Shown here piece after piece: positions 1-8,667 of a DNA stretch of 17,775 nt (positions within the stretch are counted from its first letter, which is position 1; each line of letters begins with the position of its first letter). The translations under genes were made by a program, and so were the position numbers. Source of the DNA: Euperipatoides rowelli (Eukaryota > Onychophora > Udeonychophora > Euonychophora > Peripatopsidae); assembly GCA_003024985.2 (NCBI GenBank), contig PXIH01S0002336.1. One strand, given 5' to 3'. Below the pieces are notes generated by a model. The model had not been told where the DNA came from. It searched no databases and saw nothing but the letters and a program-made list of their open reading frames with translations.

Positions 1-611
1 GATTAGCAATATAATGAATAATTATTACTACAAAAGCCTGAAAATAATTTTGTAATGATGTATTAATTAGAAATTAGCCTGAAATATTGAGAACATAAAA
101 TAAAGTGATCATAATTTATTTTAAATTTATATATTACTATTTAAATTTTTAGAACGTGACAATAATAGGTGAACGTGCATGTCTCATCCATCAACTGAAA
201 GTGTTAAAGTGTATTTATCAATGTAAATACATAAAATATTTACTTTTAAATACTCATCCTGTCTTTTTGCCAAGATTCTAGAAATGATTTCTGTACTGAT
301 GGGTAAGGTATTGAAGGGAGCAAGGGTGTAATGCTGGCCACCAATTTCTAAAAGGTTGTCACAGACTGTGGGCAAAACATACCACTGTAATTTAAGAGTT
401 TCAAACCAAGGAAATCTGATAAAAAAAATGAATATAAAAAAAAGAACAATCAGATAAATTTTTAATTGATTAAAAACTGTAATTGGCCTTGGCCGTTGTT
501 TCAAATAAAATAAAATAAATAAAATAAATGCCACATTCTTAATATTAAAAATCCTTATTTTTCATAGAGAACAAATAAGAATTAGAATTTTCAAAAAAAT
601 GCTTTTATATC
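1..611. other. AT-rich flank without a recognisable gene
   Basis: This stretch lies outside the left end of the Polinton. It is AT-rich with homopolymer runs. One open frame at 184-534 on the minus strand would encode a hydrophobic peptide, but it has no recognisable domain and its composition is what AT-rich DNA gives by chance. I see no RNA gene and no transposon end here. Confidence 0.6.
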
Positions 612-617
612 TAGAAA
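612..617. repeat. Polinton target-site duplication, left copy
   Basis: TAGAAA directly abuts the AGTAGATAA terminus of the element. The right flank carries TAGCAA at 9596-9601, a 5 of 6 match. Six base pairs is the duplication length known for Polintons, and the one difference fits an old insertion. Confidence 0.7.
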
Positions 618-863
618 AGTAGATAATAAATGTTGTTTCTGGAACCATCCAGGTCTTTTCAAGATGGTGGCCGAAAGTGATGTCATAAAATCCAAAGATG
701 GATGCCATCATATGCCATATATGGGCATATGACATCACATTATGATGCATTATAGGTAGGACTATGATGCATGATGGGATATGCAATTCATTAATCGATC
801 TATTAATCGATTATTATGATGCATTGTGGGATATCGATTAATCGATAATTATGATGCATGCTG
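618..863 (+). repeat. Polinton left terminal inverted repeat
   Basis: The sequence from AGTAGATAATAAATG to ATGATGCATGCTG is the reverse complement, with scattered mismatches, of 9349-9595. Shared blocks include the outer GTTTCTGGA..CCATC segment, the AAGATGG.GGCC..AAGTGATGTCATA segment, GACATCACATTATGATGCATTA and a block rich in ATTAATCGATTATTATGATGCATTGTG. TATCGATTAATCGATA at 832-847 is a perfect 16-bp palindrome. Left and right repeats differ in length by about one base. Confidence 0.92.
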
Positions 864-983
864 ATTGGTTTTAAATTTCACTAAAACTTTTTTTAACAAG
901 TCCACAATATGAGTGTTAGGNAAAGTATGATTTTGTATTATAATTTCATTTTTATCATTATAGTCTAAAAGGGATGGATTTTT

Positions 984-1286
984 TTACATTTCTTGTAGAA
1001 TATTTTCAGCTGATTTCCGATACGTCTTCGGCATAAAATCCAAGAGATTTTGAAAAGATTTTTGTGATGAAGGCAATTGCAATTGAATCGTTTTAGTCTC
1101 TTTTTTATTCACATTTAAATATTTCACTAATACTTGATTGTAAAGTTGCACTTTCTCAAAGACGGGTAATGATGTAGAATTTAAAATTGCTGACATTTCT
1201 TAATCTAAAGATGATAATGGTGGTATACTTGCAGATCCGGGTGGTTTCATCGCACGCTGTAATTCATTTTCTTTTACTAAATACAT
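984..1286 (-). pseudogene. Small Polinton protein, interrupted by one stop
   Basis: The frame opens with a methionine at 1286 (MYLVKENELQRAMKPPGS...), meets an in-frame TAA at 1200-1202, then continues as MSAILNSTSLPVFEKVQLYNQ... to a TAA at 984-986. It would be about 100 residues without the stop. The segment beginning LPVFEKVQLYNQVLVKYLN resembles a short conserved protein often found near the ends of Mavericks, in a Lys/Gln-rich context. Its function is not known to me; a structural or capsid-associated role is only inferred from its place next to the ATPase and the GGFL protein. The start lies 16 bases after the stop of the gene upstream, so the genes are tightly packed. Confidence 0.6.
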
Positions 1287-1301
1287 TTTCTCTATTTATT
1301 T

Positions 1302-1587
1302 TTATCTACCGGCAATCAATCCGATGATCGAAGGAATAAGTCCCGTTAGAAGTGTGTGGAGAAATCCACCTTGTTGTACGAGTAATGTCTTTTTAAATAT
1401 TAACGGTACCTTTTTTAGAGCTAGTAGAAGTAAAATATTTTTAAGTCTTTGTAAGCGTTTCAATTTTTGTGTAATTTTAAATTTCCTCGAATAGCGTTCA
1501 AAGCGATTTCACTAATGATTTTAATTAAATCCAAAGGAGCAGTTTGAATCAATCGTTTCCGTTGCCTGCCTTTCACTTGACTAAATA
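1302..1587 (-). pseudogene. Small basic, GGFL-tailed Polinton protein, frameshifted
   Basis: Two frames join at about 1461-1480. The upstream part reads VKGRQRKRLIQTAPLDLIKI and continues to RGNLKL. The downstream part has KLKRLQRLKNILLLLALKK, then QQGGFLHTLLTGLIPSIIGL, and stops at 1302-1304. A basic N-terminal half, a Leu/Lys-rich middle and a hydrophobic C-terminus starting QxGGFL is a layout I recognise from small Maverick/adintovirus-type proteins. These are thought to be virion or membrane-interacting proteins, but that role is inference. The region begins right at the stop codon of the ATPase (1591-1593). No in-frame ATG is left at the start, where a GTG now stands, which is another sign of decay. 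Confidence 0.65.
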
Positions 1588-1590
1588 ATT

Positions 1591-2262
1591 TTAAATACTG
1601 CACTCATTTTTGTTGATCCATTTCTTACTGATATAAACGACTGGGGTTTCTCCTGGAAGTACTACCAACTGTAGTTGGAAGAGCTCTGATATAGATGGGG
1701 CAAGGATAATAATTAAATAGCCATACTTTTTTGAAGTTGCATCCTCGTACAAATCTTTAACGTATTGAATATCACCATGTGAGATTTGTGATGTGAAAGT
1801 TAAATTTTTTTTTATCACAAGGATTTTTAAATAAGATAATGTAGTGGGAATTTAAACTAATAGTTCTTAAATCTTTAAAATAAAGATTTTGTGTGATTTG
1901 AATAATACTTATATTTCTATGATGACTTCCTCTCATGAATAATGTGGTAATACGACTATCTTTACTGCAGCAATTCGTTAAATCATCGAGTACAATCAGA
2001 TGAGGTTCAGGAAATCGATCATTACTAATTTACTGTTCAGGAATCCCTTGAATAAATTTAATTTTCAGGTGATGACTTAATTCATCATAGAGAGGCTGAG
2101 TTTGTGCATAACAAATAATTATTTTTTATGGTGGAGGGGCAATAAGTTACATTCTGATAAAATAAGTTTCATGATAAAAAAAGTTTTTTCCACTTCCTGT
2201 ACTCCCACTATTTAGCATGTGAACAGATGATGAAAGGAATTCATGTTGATAGCTTGACTCAC
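1591..2262 (-). pseudogene. A32-like (FtsK/HerA) genome-packaging ATPase, frameshifted
   Basis: ATP-dependent DNA translocase, expected to package DNA into capsids. Seen on the minus strand: Walker A GSTGSGKN at 2183-2206; Walker B LIVLDDLT at 1976-1999, with the paired acidic residues; then TTLFMRGSHHRNISIIQITQ and SLNSHYIILFKN, the segments that follow Walker B in the A32-like family of Polintons and large DNA viruses. The C-terminal part (ISHGDIQYVKDLYEDATSKK and on to KKWINKNECSI) is open from 1818 to the stop at 1591-1593. At least two frame changes and a stop separate these blocks. The gene is about 220 codons as seen and its N-terminus is unclear; the stretch before Walker A (FLSSSVHML) fits the family. 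It sits directly upstream of the GGFL protein, as in other Polintons. Confidence 0.85.
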
Positions 2263-2720
2263 TTCACTGAAATTAAAATAACAATACCTAAAACCTTTTA
2301 GAAAAAAAAAAAGTTGGCATAGCCTTTATTCAATAACACATAATTTTTTTTAGACGATATGGGAAGATGTGGTAGTCATGAAAAGGACCGTTGGGTTTCT
2401 GAGTGGTTCTTAAAAGAACCTTTTTGATTGATGTAGATGTTTTTCCAATATTCACCAGTTACATTCACTAATCAAGGATATGAAGTCTTTGGATTCAAGC
2501 AGGAACACAAGTTGATGCAGGAACTCAAGAATAGATGATGTTGGTAGGGATTCAAAGCAAGAACTCAGCTATAGAAGTGAGATGAAAAAACATGTTTCAT
2601 CTCCTCCCAAAGTGGTGGAATAAAATGAATCAAATCTCTACTTAAAAACCATTCACAATCAATAAAATTTATTAATTCTATACCTCAATCTATATAACTT
2701 TTAAATAATGAATTCATATT
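2263..2720. other. Unassigned segment between ATPase and hairpin array
   Basis: No gene can be named here. On the minus strand, 2345-2450 keeps a short open stretch reading about KVLLRTTQKPNGPFHDYHIF then PYRLKK. It looks more protein-like than its surroundings and could be a remnant of a lost Polinton gene, but I do not recognise it. The rest has A-rich runs and two short similar GGAACTCAAG/CAAGAACTCAG-type stretches at about 2519-2565. Capsid genes would be expected nearby in a complete element, and none is visible. Confidence 0.4.
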
Positions 2721-3280
2721 TAAAAAAGTTTACAAGTATAAAACTTGTACTGTAGCATAAAAAAGTTTACAAGTATAAAAAAAGTTTACAACTACAATTT
2801 ACTATAGCAGAAAAAAAGCTAGGGACTAGTAGCATGTTGTAATAAAAAAAGTTTACAAGTATATAACATGTACTTCTAAAAATTACTCTAGAAATAAAAG
2901 CTAGGGACTACTAGATTTTGCACAAGTAAAATAAAGTTAAGGACTATTAACTTTGTACTATAAAAAATTACTCTAGAAAAATAAAGCTAGGGACTATTAG
3001 CTTTGTATTGCATAAAAAAATTACTGTAAACAATAAAGCTAGGGACTACTAGCTTTTGTACAAGTAAAATAAAGTTAAGGACTATTAAATTTATACTATA
3101 AAAAATTACTCTACAAATAAAGCTAGGGACTACTAGCTTTTGGACAAGTGGAATAAAGCTAGAGACTACTAGCCTTATAATAAAAAAAGTTTACAAGTAT
3201 AAATTTTGTACTGTATAAAAAAATACTAAAGAAAAAAAAGCTAGGGACTACTAGCCTTGTAATAAAAAAAGTTTACAAGT
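2721..3280. repeat. Array of short hairpins with constant GGACTA loop
   Basis: At least nine imperfect units are spaced about 36-95 bp apart. Each contains an 8-bp arm, the loop GGACTA, and the complementary arm. Perfect cases: 2933-2954 (AAAGTTAA/TTAACTTT), 3035-3056 and 3119-3140 (AAAGCTAG/CTAGCTTT). 2983-3004 pairs fully if one G-T wobble is allowed. 2897-2918, 3071-3092 and 3237-3258 have one mismatch; 2817-2833 and 3155-3176 are weaker, the latter with loop AGACTA. Between them lie AAAAAGTTTACAAGTATAAA-type spacers, one of which folds by itself (TACAAGT/ACTTGTA, 2731-2749). No reading frame crosses the array. It occupies the gap between the polymerase and the ATPase. Confidence 0.85.
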
Positions 3281-3301
3281 GTATTATGTGTATTAAAATG
3301 G

Positions 3302-3409
3302 AGTGGCAATCCTAAATCACCCCTGACACAGGCCTCCATTAAAAGCTGCTGTAGAGGAATTTTGAGATGCACATCTATAGCTTCAAGCCCCTCAGTGATT
3401 TAGGCCACT
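3302..3409. repeat. Long inverted repeat next to the hairpin array
   Basis: AGTGG (3302-3306) and CCTAAATCAC (3311-3320) pair perfectly with GTGATTTAGG (3395-3404) and CCACT (3405-3409), leaving a four-base bulge (CAAT) and a loop of 74 bases. A second small hairpin, AGATG/CATCT, lies in the loop. On the minus strand the loop also has an open stretch (EGLEAIDVHLKIPLQQLLME...) that looks protein-like but is unassigned. It could be a transcript-end or structured RNA element, or a folded remnant of a gene. Confidence 0.5.
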
Positions 3410-3518
3410 ATAGATACACCTTAGTATTTACACCTCTTCTTTAATATCCTCATACTAATAAAAAAAATTTACAAGGAAAAAGAATAAAGAAAAAAAGAAT
3501 GAAAAGATTTCATCGGAT

Positions 3519-6500
3519 TTAAGGGCATAATCTGTAATGTCCATAGCTGAAACATGTAATACCGTCCTCAAGAATATATTTTTTATCGTCTAAAAGATTT
3601 TTTTTTCTTAGAATTTTTATGAGTGAAGACTTCATGTCTATCCAATTTTATAGTCACTACATTTTGGTAGTTAACTATACCATCAGATAGACATTCTTTG
3701 AAATCTTCGAATGTGATTTTATTTTTAATCACAAATTTTGTGATACCCTTAATTCTTTTAGTGATGGTGTCGGCTACTTTATTGACATACATCTTACTCC
3801 TCAATCCGATGAACTCGGTCCTGATTTCCCTATATTCTCAAACTTCATGAGTCTTAGAGCTAATCTGTTTAATCCAGGGGTAATGCCTTATGGGTTATTT
3901 GCTGGGTAATTTGAAGTATCAAAGTGTTTACTAAATTCAGGCTCGTTCATTTCATGATACATATCATTCATATGTATTTAATACTGGAATGAATCTGTAT
4001 CATGATAGAGGACCTTTGAGTTTACTTTGATACTTGGGTACCATTACATTGTAATGGAAATCATAGACTTTGAACTTGCTCAAGTCTAAGATTGCCATTC
4101 CAACATAAATGGGTTTATTAAAAATATTATTTCTCTATAAAGATGTACAGTGGTAAAAATAGTAGTTGATTTAAAGCTGGCTTTAGAAATTTATTTTCTA
4201 ATAATCTCTCATGACCCACACAAAACTATATTTTGGCAGTTACGTATGGACACAATCGTCTTCCCAAAGACAGAATTGCTCATTAATTTATATAAATCTC
4301 TTCAGAAATTATCAGTGGTGTCCTGTCTTAATTTGGTGTTGAGTTCTATATAAGATTTAAACCAGGGTCATTGGGAGAAACTAACACATTGATGTTCTTT
4401 ATTAAGTACAAGACAAAGCTTTAAATATACTGAAGAGTTCTATAATGCACCACATACTTCCTTTTAGGATTCAGAGTTGTGAGCAATTTTTTAACCCGAC
4501 AGGGTCTATAGTGCTCACCTAAATATAATGATAGTCTTTTCTGATCAAATAATTCACTAAATAGAGCTAGTGGGAACTAATTATGGAGTAATGAAGATTA
4601 TTGGGGTAATATAAATCCACCTCTAAGATATAGCCTGTATCTGCATCTTTAGGGTGTATGAAAGAATCAAGAGTTGTGATCTCAACATCACTTAACCATG
4701 TGAAATTATTCACAGGGAGGGGCTGGACCATGGACCAACCATACAAGTTATTTACATCGAAATAGAATAAATCTTATATCCTGGTCACTATCATAGTCGA
4801 CTGATGTAAGGTTTTGGTCACCTTTGCACATCAGTGAGACACCTGGGATATGCCACCATGCATCCCGCGTTCAATGAACATGATCATGTCATACTCTTGT
4901 AACATTTGCAACTCGACATTAATATACTATAACATACCACACCAACATAATTCTGGAGAGGTAAAGAAGTGTGTGGGGTTTAGTTTGTAATGCTTTTTGC
5001 AGGAAAGTCAAAATTGCTCGAAAATGTCTGCTAAAATGCAAATCATAATCACCTATGTCAGTAGATGAAATTTATCCCAGACATTAAGTGTATAATATTC
5101 TGTATCTGAAATATTCATGTCAGATAAATCAGAATAAAATTTATCTTGAGGCGGTAACTGTCGTTCCAGATACCGATCCATATGGTCAATATACTGGTAT
5201 GGAAATACTACCTTTCTTAAAATAAGGTTTTGTGTAGCCTTCTCAGGGAAATTTCATTTGTGATGTTGAATTGTTCCAGCTCTAATTTTTCAGCTAAGCT
5301 AGCTAAGCTGGAAGGTAGAAACCGGTAACTATACAAGAATCACAAATACTTTTTTACCATCCTTGCATATCACTTCTTTACTTGATGAAATGTAGGTTTC
5401 CTCGGTTTGAGGGATCACTGATAGTTCTCCAGGATACTTAGGTATTATTTAAGATTTAATGAAAAGCTGGGCATCATATTTAGAATAGTTATGGAAAATA
5501 ACAGGGATGAATTTTGGTTGTTTAAATCAGAGGTTGCAAGTATTACAAAGGGGGCCCCGATACCATCCTGAGATATGATCATGATCTCTAACTTTATAAT
5601 TCATTAGATCAAACTCATGTCTACATAGGAAACATTGAGCTGCATCAGCAAACTTTACCTGCTGTTCATCGGTTATTTTCATACTTACAATTTTTTTCAT
5701 ATACTCAGAGTATATATTCTTTGCATCTTTATAGATATTATCAATAAAATGCTCATAGCATCTTTACTCCTGTATTGAACTAATTTTTCTTTAAACCTAT
5801 CATTTTTAAATTACCTTTATCTCTATACATATTTTTAATATAATAAGCAAAAGATGTAGGAATATGTTTATGGAGAATATTGGGATCTGTGGATTTCTCA
5901 AGCAGGCATTCGAAATCCACATAAATGACAAAGGCAACATTATGACAACGTTCATACTCTTTAAATTTTAAAATATTGTGATCCTCATTTGGAAGCACTA
6001 TGCACAGTTTTATTTTTTTAAACAATACAATTGTTTATCTAATAAATCCTGCTGCCCATTGTGCCCCAAATTACAGCAAAAAAATGTGTGTTTTTCATTT
6101 TTAGTGACTTGGGATTTCAAAAGCCTGCTTAATTAACCCATTAATTAGAAGGCTCTACCAACATAGGAAAATCATAAGTATATTAATAATTAGCTAAACA
6201 ATATTAACCTGACATGCATAAATCATCTCAAATTTAACACAATTTTATCAGCTTTCAAACAACCCTCGATGTACCGTTAAATTTATATGATTTTTTTAAT
6301 GAATAAAATGGGATTTTTTCTTAGATAATTTAGAAATTTGAAAAGTTACTACTCATAATTTTTTTCCCTGGGGTATTTAATTTTTAAAATCTGCATTAAA
6401 TTTCAATTTTAAAAATGTATAAGTTTATTCCTAAATGTTTTCCGAATATATTTATTAGACCACTTTAAAGTCAAAATTTCAGATCACTTGAAAAATCCCA

Positions 6501-7026
6501 AAAAATAATTTCTTAATGAAAGGGTTAAGTCTTTAATACAAACATAATGATAAGTTGTATCATTTCTTATGAATAAAACATCCAAAGACCTAGGATAATC
6601 AGTTTCTGGATTCAAATACAGTGGAAAGAATTTATTATCGTCATTCACATCGATAACATTGACAGAAATCATATTTTGTTTTTCAAATTTAGGAATGTCC
6701 ATCAATGCTACCGGGAAAATAATGTCTTTAAACTTTAAGTCCCCAAAATAATCTTTATAATGGGATAAATGATGGGGATTATTGGGGATATTCATATCAT
6801 GAAGTCCTGCCAAGACACTCCATGCAAAACATTTTTCATCATTTTGGTTTATTACATTAATGCAAGCCTTTTTGTTTTTAATATATAATGGTAAATCAAT
6901 ATAGGATGAACCTTTTAAAATATCACATATGTTCAGGCATAACTCAATAAATAAGATTGATAATAACACCCAACCTGAACCTTTGTGAGTGAGAACATCA
7001 ATCTCTTTCAGGAGAGATGCGAACAA
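3519..7026 (-). pseudogene. Polinton protein-primed family B DNA polymerase, interrupted
   Basis: Replicative DNA polymerase with proofreading exonuclease, expected to copy the linear element by protein priming. In order: an N-terminal domain (7026-6529) with GSGWVL, SYIDLP and KKACINV; a Cys/His segment near 6100-6040; exonuclease motif I YVDFE (5907-5924); a Cys-Cys/DHDH/Cys-Cys cluster (5533-5634); the palm with motif A DVNNLYGW (4738-4758), motif B KLMSNSVFG (4263-4289) and motif C YHDTDS (3990-4007); and a C-terminal ILEDGITCFSYGH block ending in TAA at 3519-3521. The order and motifs fit Maverick/adintovirus-type PolB. There are many frameshifts and stops, for example a TGA after CNTCNL and a TAA just after motif C. 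A TTAA-flanked MITE splits the N-terminal domain from the exonuclease. The catalytic Asp residues of motifs A and C and the exonuclease Asp-x-Glu are still present, so decay came through frame damage rather than loss of active-site residues. Confidence 0.9.
6137..6524. mobile_element. piggyBac-like MITE, 388 bp, inside the polymerase gene
   Basis: TTAA at 6133-6136 and at 6525-6528 flank a non-coding AT-rich segment. It starts CCCATTAATTAGAAGG and ends, on the other strand, CCCTTTCATTAAGAA; the two ends match over about 13 of 16 positions. CCC termini and TTAA duplications are hallmarks of piggyBac transposons. The segment has no reading frame of note, so it would be non-autonomous. Removing it with one TTAA leaves the polymerase frame open across the site, with family-typical residues on each side, which shows the insertion happened in an otherwise contiguous gene. 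Confidence 0.85.
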
Positions 7027-7029
7027 GGA

Positions 7030-8154
7030 CTCTAATATCTTATACCCCTAGTGATTAAAATGTTTTTAGTTTTAACGACAAATGTACAGGTATCCTCACC
7101 TCTTTTAAATATGTAATGTAACCTTAAGAGCATCATGATCATTTAAAGTTTGGATTATTCAGCTCTTAATACCATTTGAGGGAGGGAATTTCCAAGTTTG
7201 TGAACAGCACTGGAAGGCTGTCTCTACTTGGAAAGATTCGAGTCCATCATCATTTGAATCATCTGAATCATCAGAATTGTTATTTGGTATATTTTTAATC
7301 TCATCTTCATCATTCAACCCATCATATTAACTATCACTATCATCATAAAAATTATGCTGGGGAGGCGGTACACCACTATGAACCAGGTTAGAAGGACCGG
7401 GTTAGGGCGAAAAACTCTCAGTTGAGCACCCCCTACCTGTTGGGGTGGAGATACCAGAGATGGAGTAAGATTCAATGAATCTTCTTCCATCTGTGATATC
7501 TCCGATTCATCAGTTAGGGCATAACCAACCAATGGTTTTTTTCACAATAGGTGAATCAAGTTGTGTATCCCCGCTCTTATATTTTAAAATAGGAGGTGGA
7601 TTTTTAATAGTGCCCTTATAGCAGGTGTAACACTAAGCTTTGAAATATTATCCTCTAGTGGTGGTGGTATGTTAATCTTTGTGATAATGGAAGAAGACTA
7701 GGCTTCATAGTAGGCCTAACACTAACTTTAAAACATTAACACTCTTAACATGTGGTGATACATTAGGTAATAAAATAGTTGATGGTACATCCCCCTTTGA
7801 ATTAGATGGTGAAATAAAAATTTTAGAAGTAGGCCTAACAGTAGGTTTTAATATTGGTTTAACTGGTGATACAGTAGGTATTATAATATAGGATGGCATC
7901 CTAGGATTTAAAACATTAACCTGTGATGGTATATTACCCTTTGAAATAGATAATGAAAAAAGACAAGGCTTTAAAATAGGACTTACATTAGCCTGTGTAA
8001 TTCTAGGCTTTAAAACATTTTTAAAATGATCTTCAAAACCGGATGAAGAAAATATTTTATATGAATTCATTTGGCATAAATTATTATATACTATAGGTAT
8101 AGAATTAATAAATTTTACCTTATTCAATTCATTTCCAGCATTGATTCGATTCAT
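7030..8154 (-). pseudogene. Unassigned coding region upstream of the polymerase
   Basis: A frame starts with methionine at 8154 (MNRINAGNELNKVKFINSIP...) and stays open to 7705. It is rich in Pro, Ser, Val and Lys with loose repeats of the type KP-x-x-x-P and N-x-SP. After a gap with stops, another open stretch around 7325-7150 on the same strand is acidic (NNNSDDSDDSNDD) and runs towards the polymerase N-terminus. These pieces may be the disordered N-terminal extension of the polymerase protein, which in Mavericks is often long and poorly conserved, or a separate gene. The region also has Pro/Thr/Val-rich sequence of low complexity. I do not recognise a domain, and the product is unknown. 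Confidence 0.45.
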
Positions 8155-8500
8155 CCTTTTTCCACTTATTAAAGGAGAACTTCTTAATTAGCTGGCTGGA
8201 GATGGTGCACTAAAGCTGGACTGGTTAACTAGCTTGATCCCTGATGAAATCTGATTGAGGTGGCTGCAAATGGATTACTAAAGCTGGCTGCAAATGCACT
8301 GCGATAGCTGGACTTCAGAAAAAAAATCTTTACTTGAACTAGTAAAACTGGCTTTCTGCAATCTGGAAAAACTTTCAATGAAATAATGTCTGATGTTGTC
8401 TCTGTGAAAACCCAGGAATTCAAGGCTTTTATACCCTCTAAAATTTTGTAGATCCCTCCGAAGGCAATGAGCTAGTAGATCCCTACAAAAGATAAGAACA
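8155..8500. other. Leader region with short degenerate repeats
   Basis: This lies between the first methionine and the terminal repeats. Between 8191 and 8312 there are recurrent TGGCTG(C/G)A(A/G)ATG and CTAAAGCTGG units, and near 8449-8488 two GTAGATCCCT copies. A long open frame on the minus strand (8278-8688) overlaps the TATA box, has no domain and is probably not a gene. The stretch most likely holds promoter and 5' untranslated sequence. Confidence 0.45.
8427..8433 (-). promoter_or_regulatory. Candidate TATA box for the minus-strand Polinton genes
   Basis: TATAAAA on the minus strand sits inside GGGTATAAAAGCC, about 270 bases upstream of the first methionine at 8154. About 30 bases downstream lies CAACATCAGACATT, a plausible start region. 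No other TATA motif this good faces the gene block. It is a motif match only. Confidence 0.4.
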
Positions 8501-8667
8501 TGTTTGCTTACCTTGCGGTCCATCCTTATCTGTGACATCACTAAAAGTATTTTTTTTTCCTTTTTTGAAGCGGAAGTAGAGTTATTTAGGATTGAAGGAT
8601 ACAGAAATGGTTGTGGAAGTAACATGCGTGGTAGAGGCATCCACCATCTTGGAGTTTTTGAACTCAA

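Noticed and set aside
184-534. Minus-strand frame with a hydrophobic, membrane-like start
   Set aside because: No recognisable domain; poly-Phe/Ile arises from AT-rich runs, and there is no supporting neighbour or signal.
2721-3280. CRISPR-like array of repeats and spacers
   Set aside because: Eukaryotic transposon context, short hairpin repeats with similar rather than unique spacers, irregular period and no cas genes.
3302-3409. tRNA or tRNA-like gene
   Set aside because: The closing stem is long, but there is no D-arm, T-arm or acceptor end and no B-box sequence.
3519-7026. Polymerase from an integrated large DNA virus rather than a transposon
   Set aside because: The matching termini, AG...CT ends and 6-bp target duplication, plus Polinton-type small proteins, fit a Polinton/Maverick better.
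8485-8515. Very short intron (AAG|GTAAGC...TTTGTAG|GG) on the minus strand
   Set aside because: Good splice-site consensus, but the intron would be about 29 bases, shorter than usual in animals, and the frame around it is not supported.
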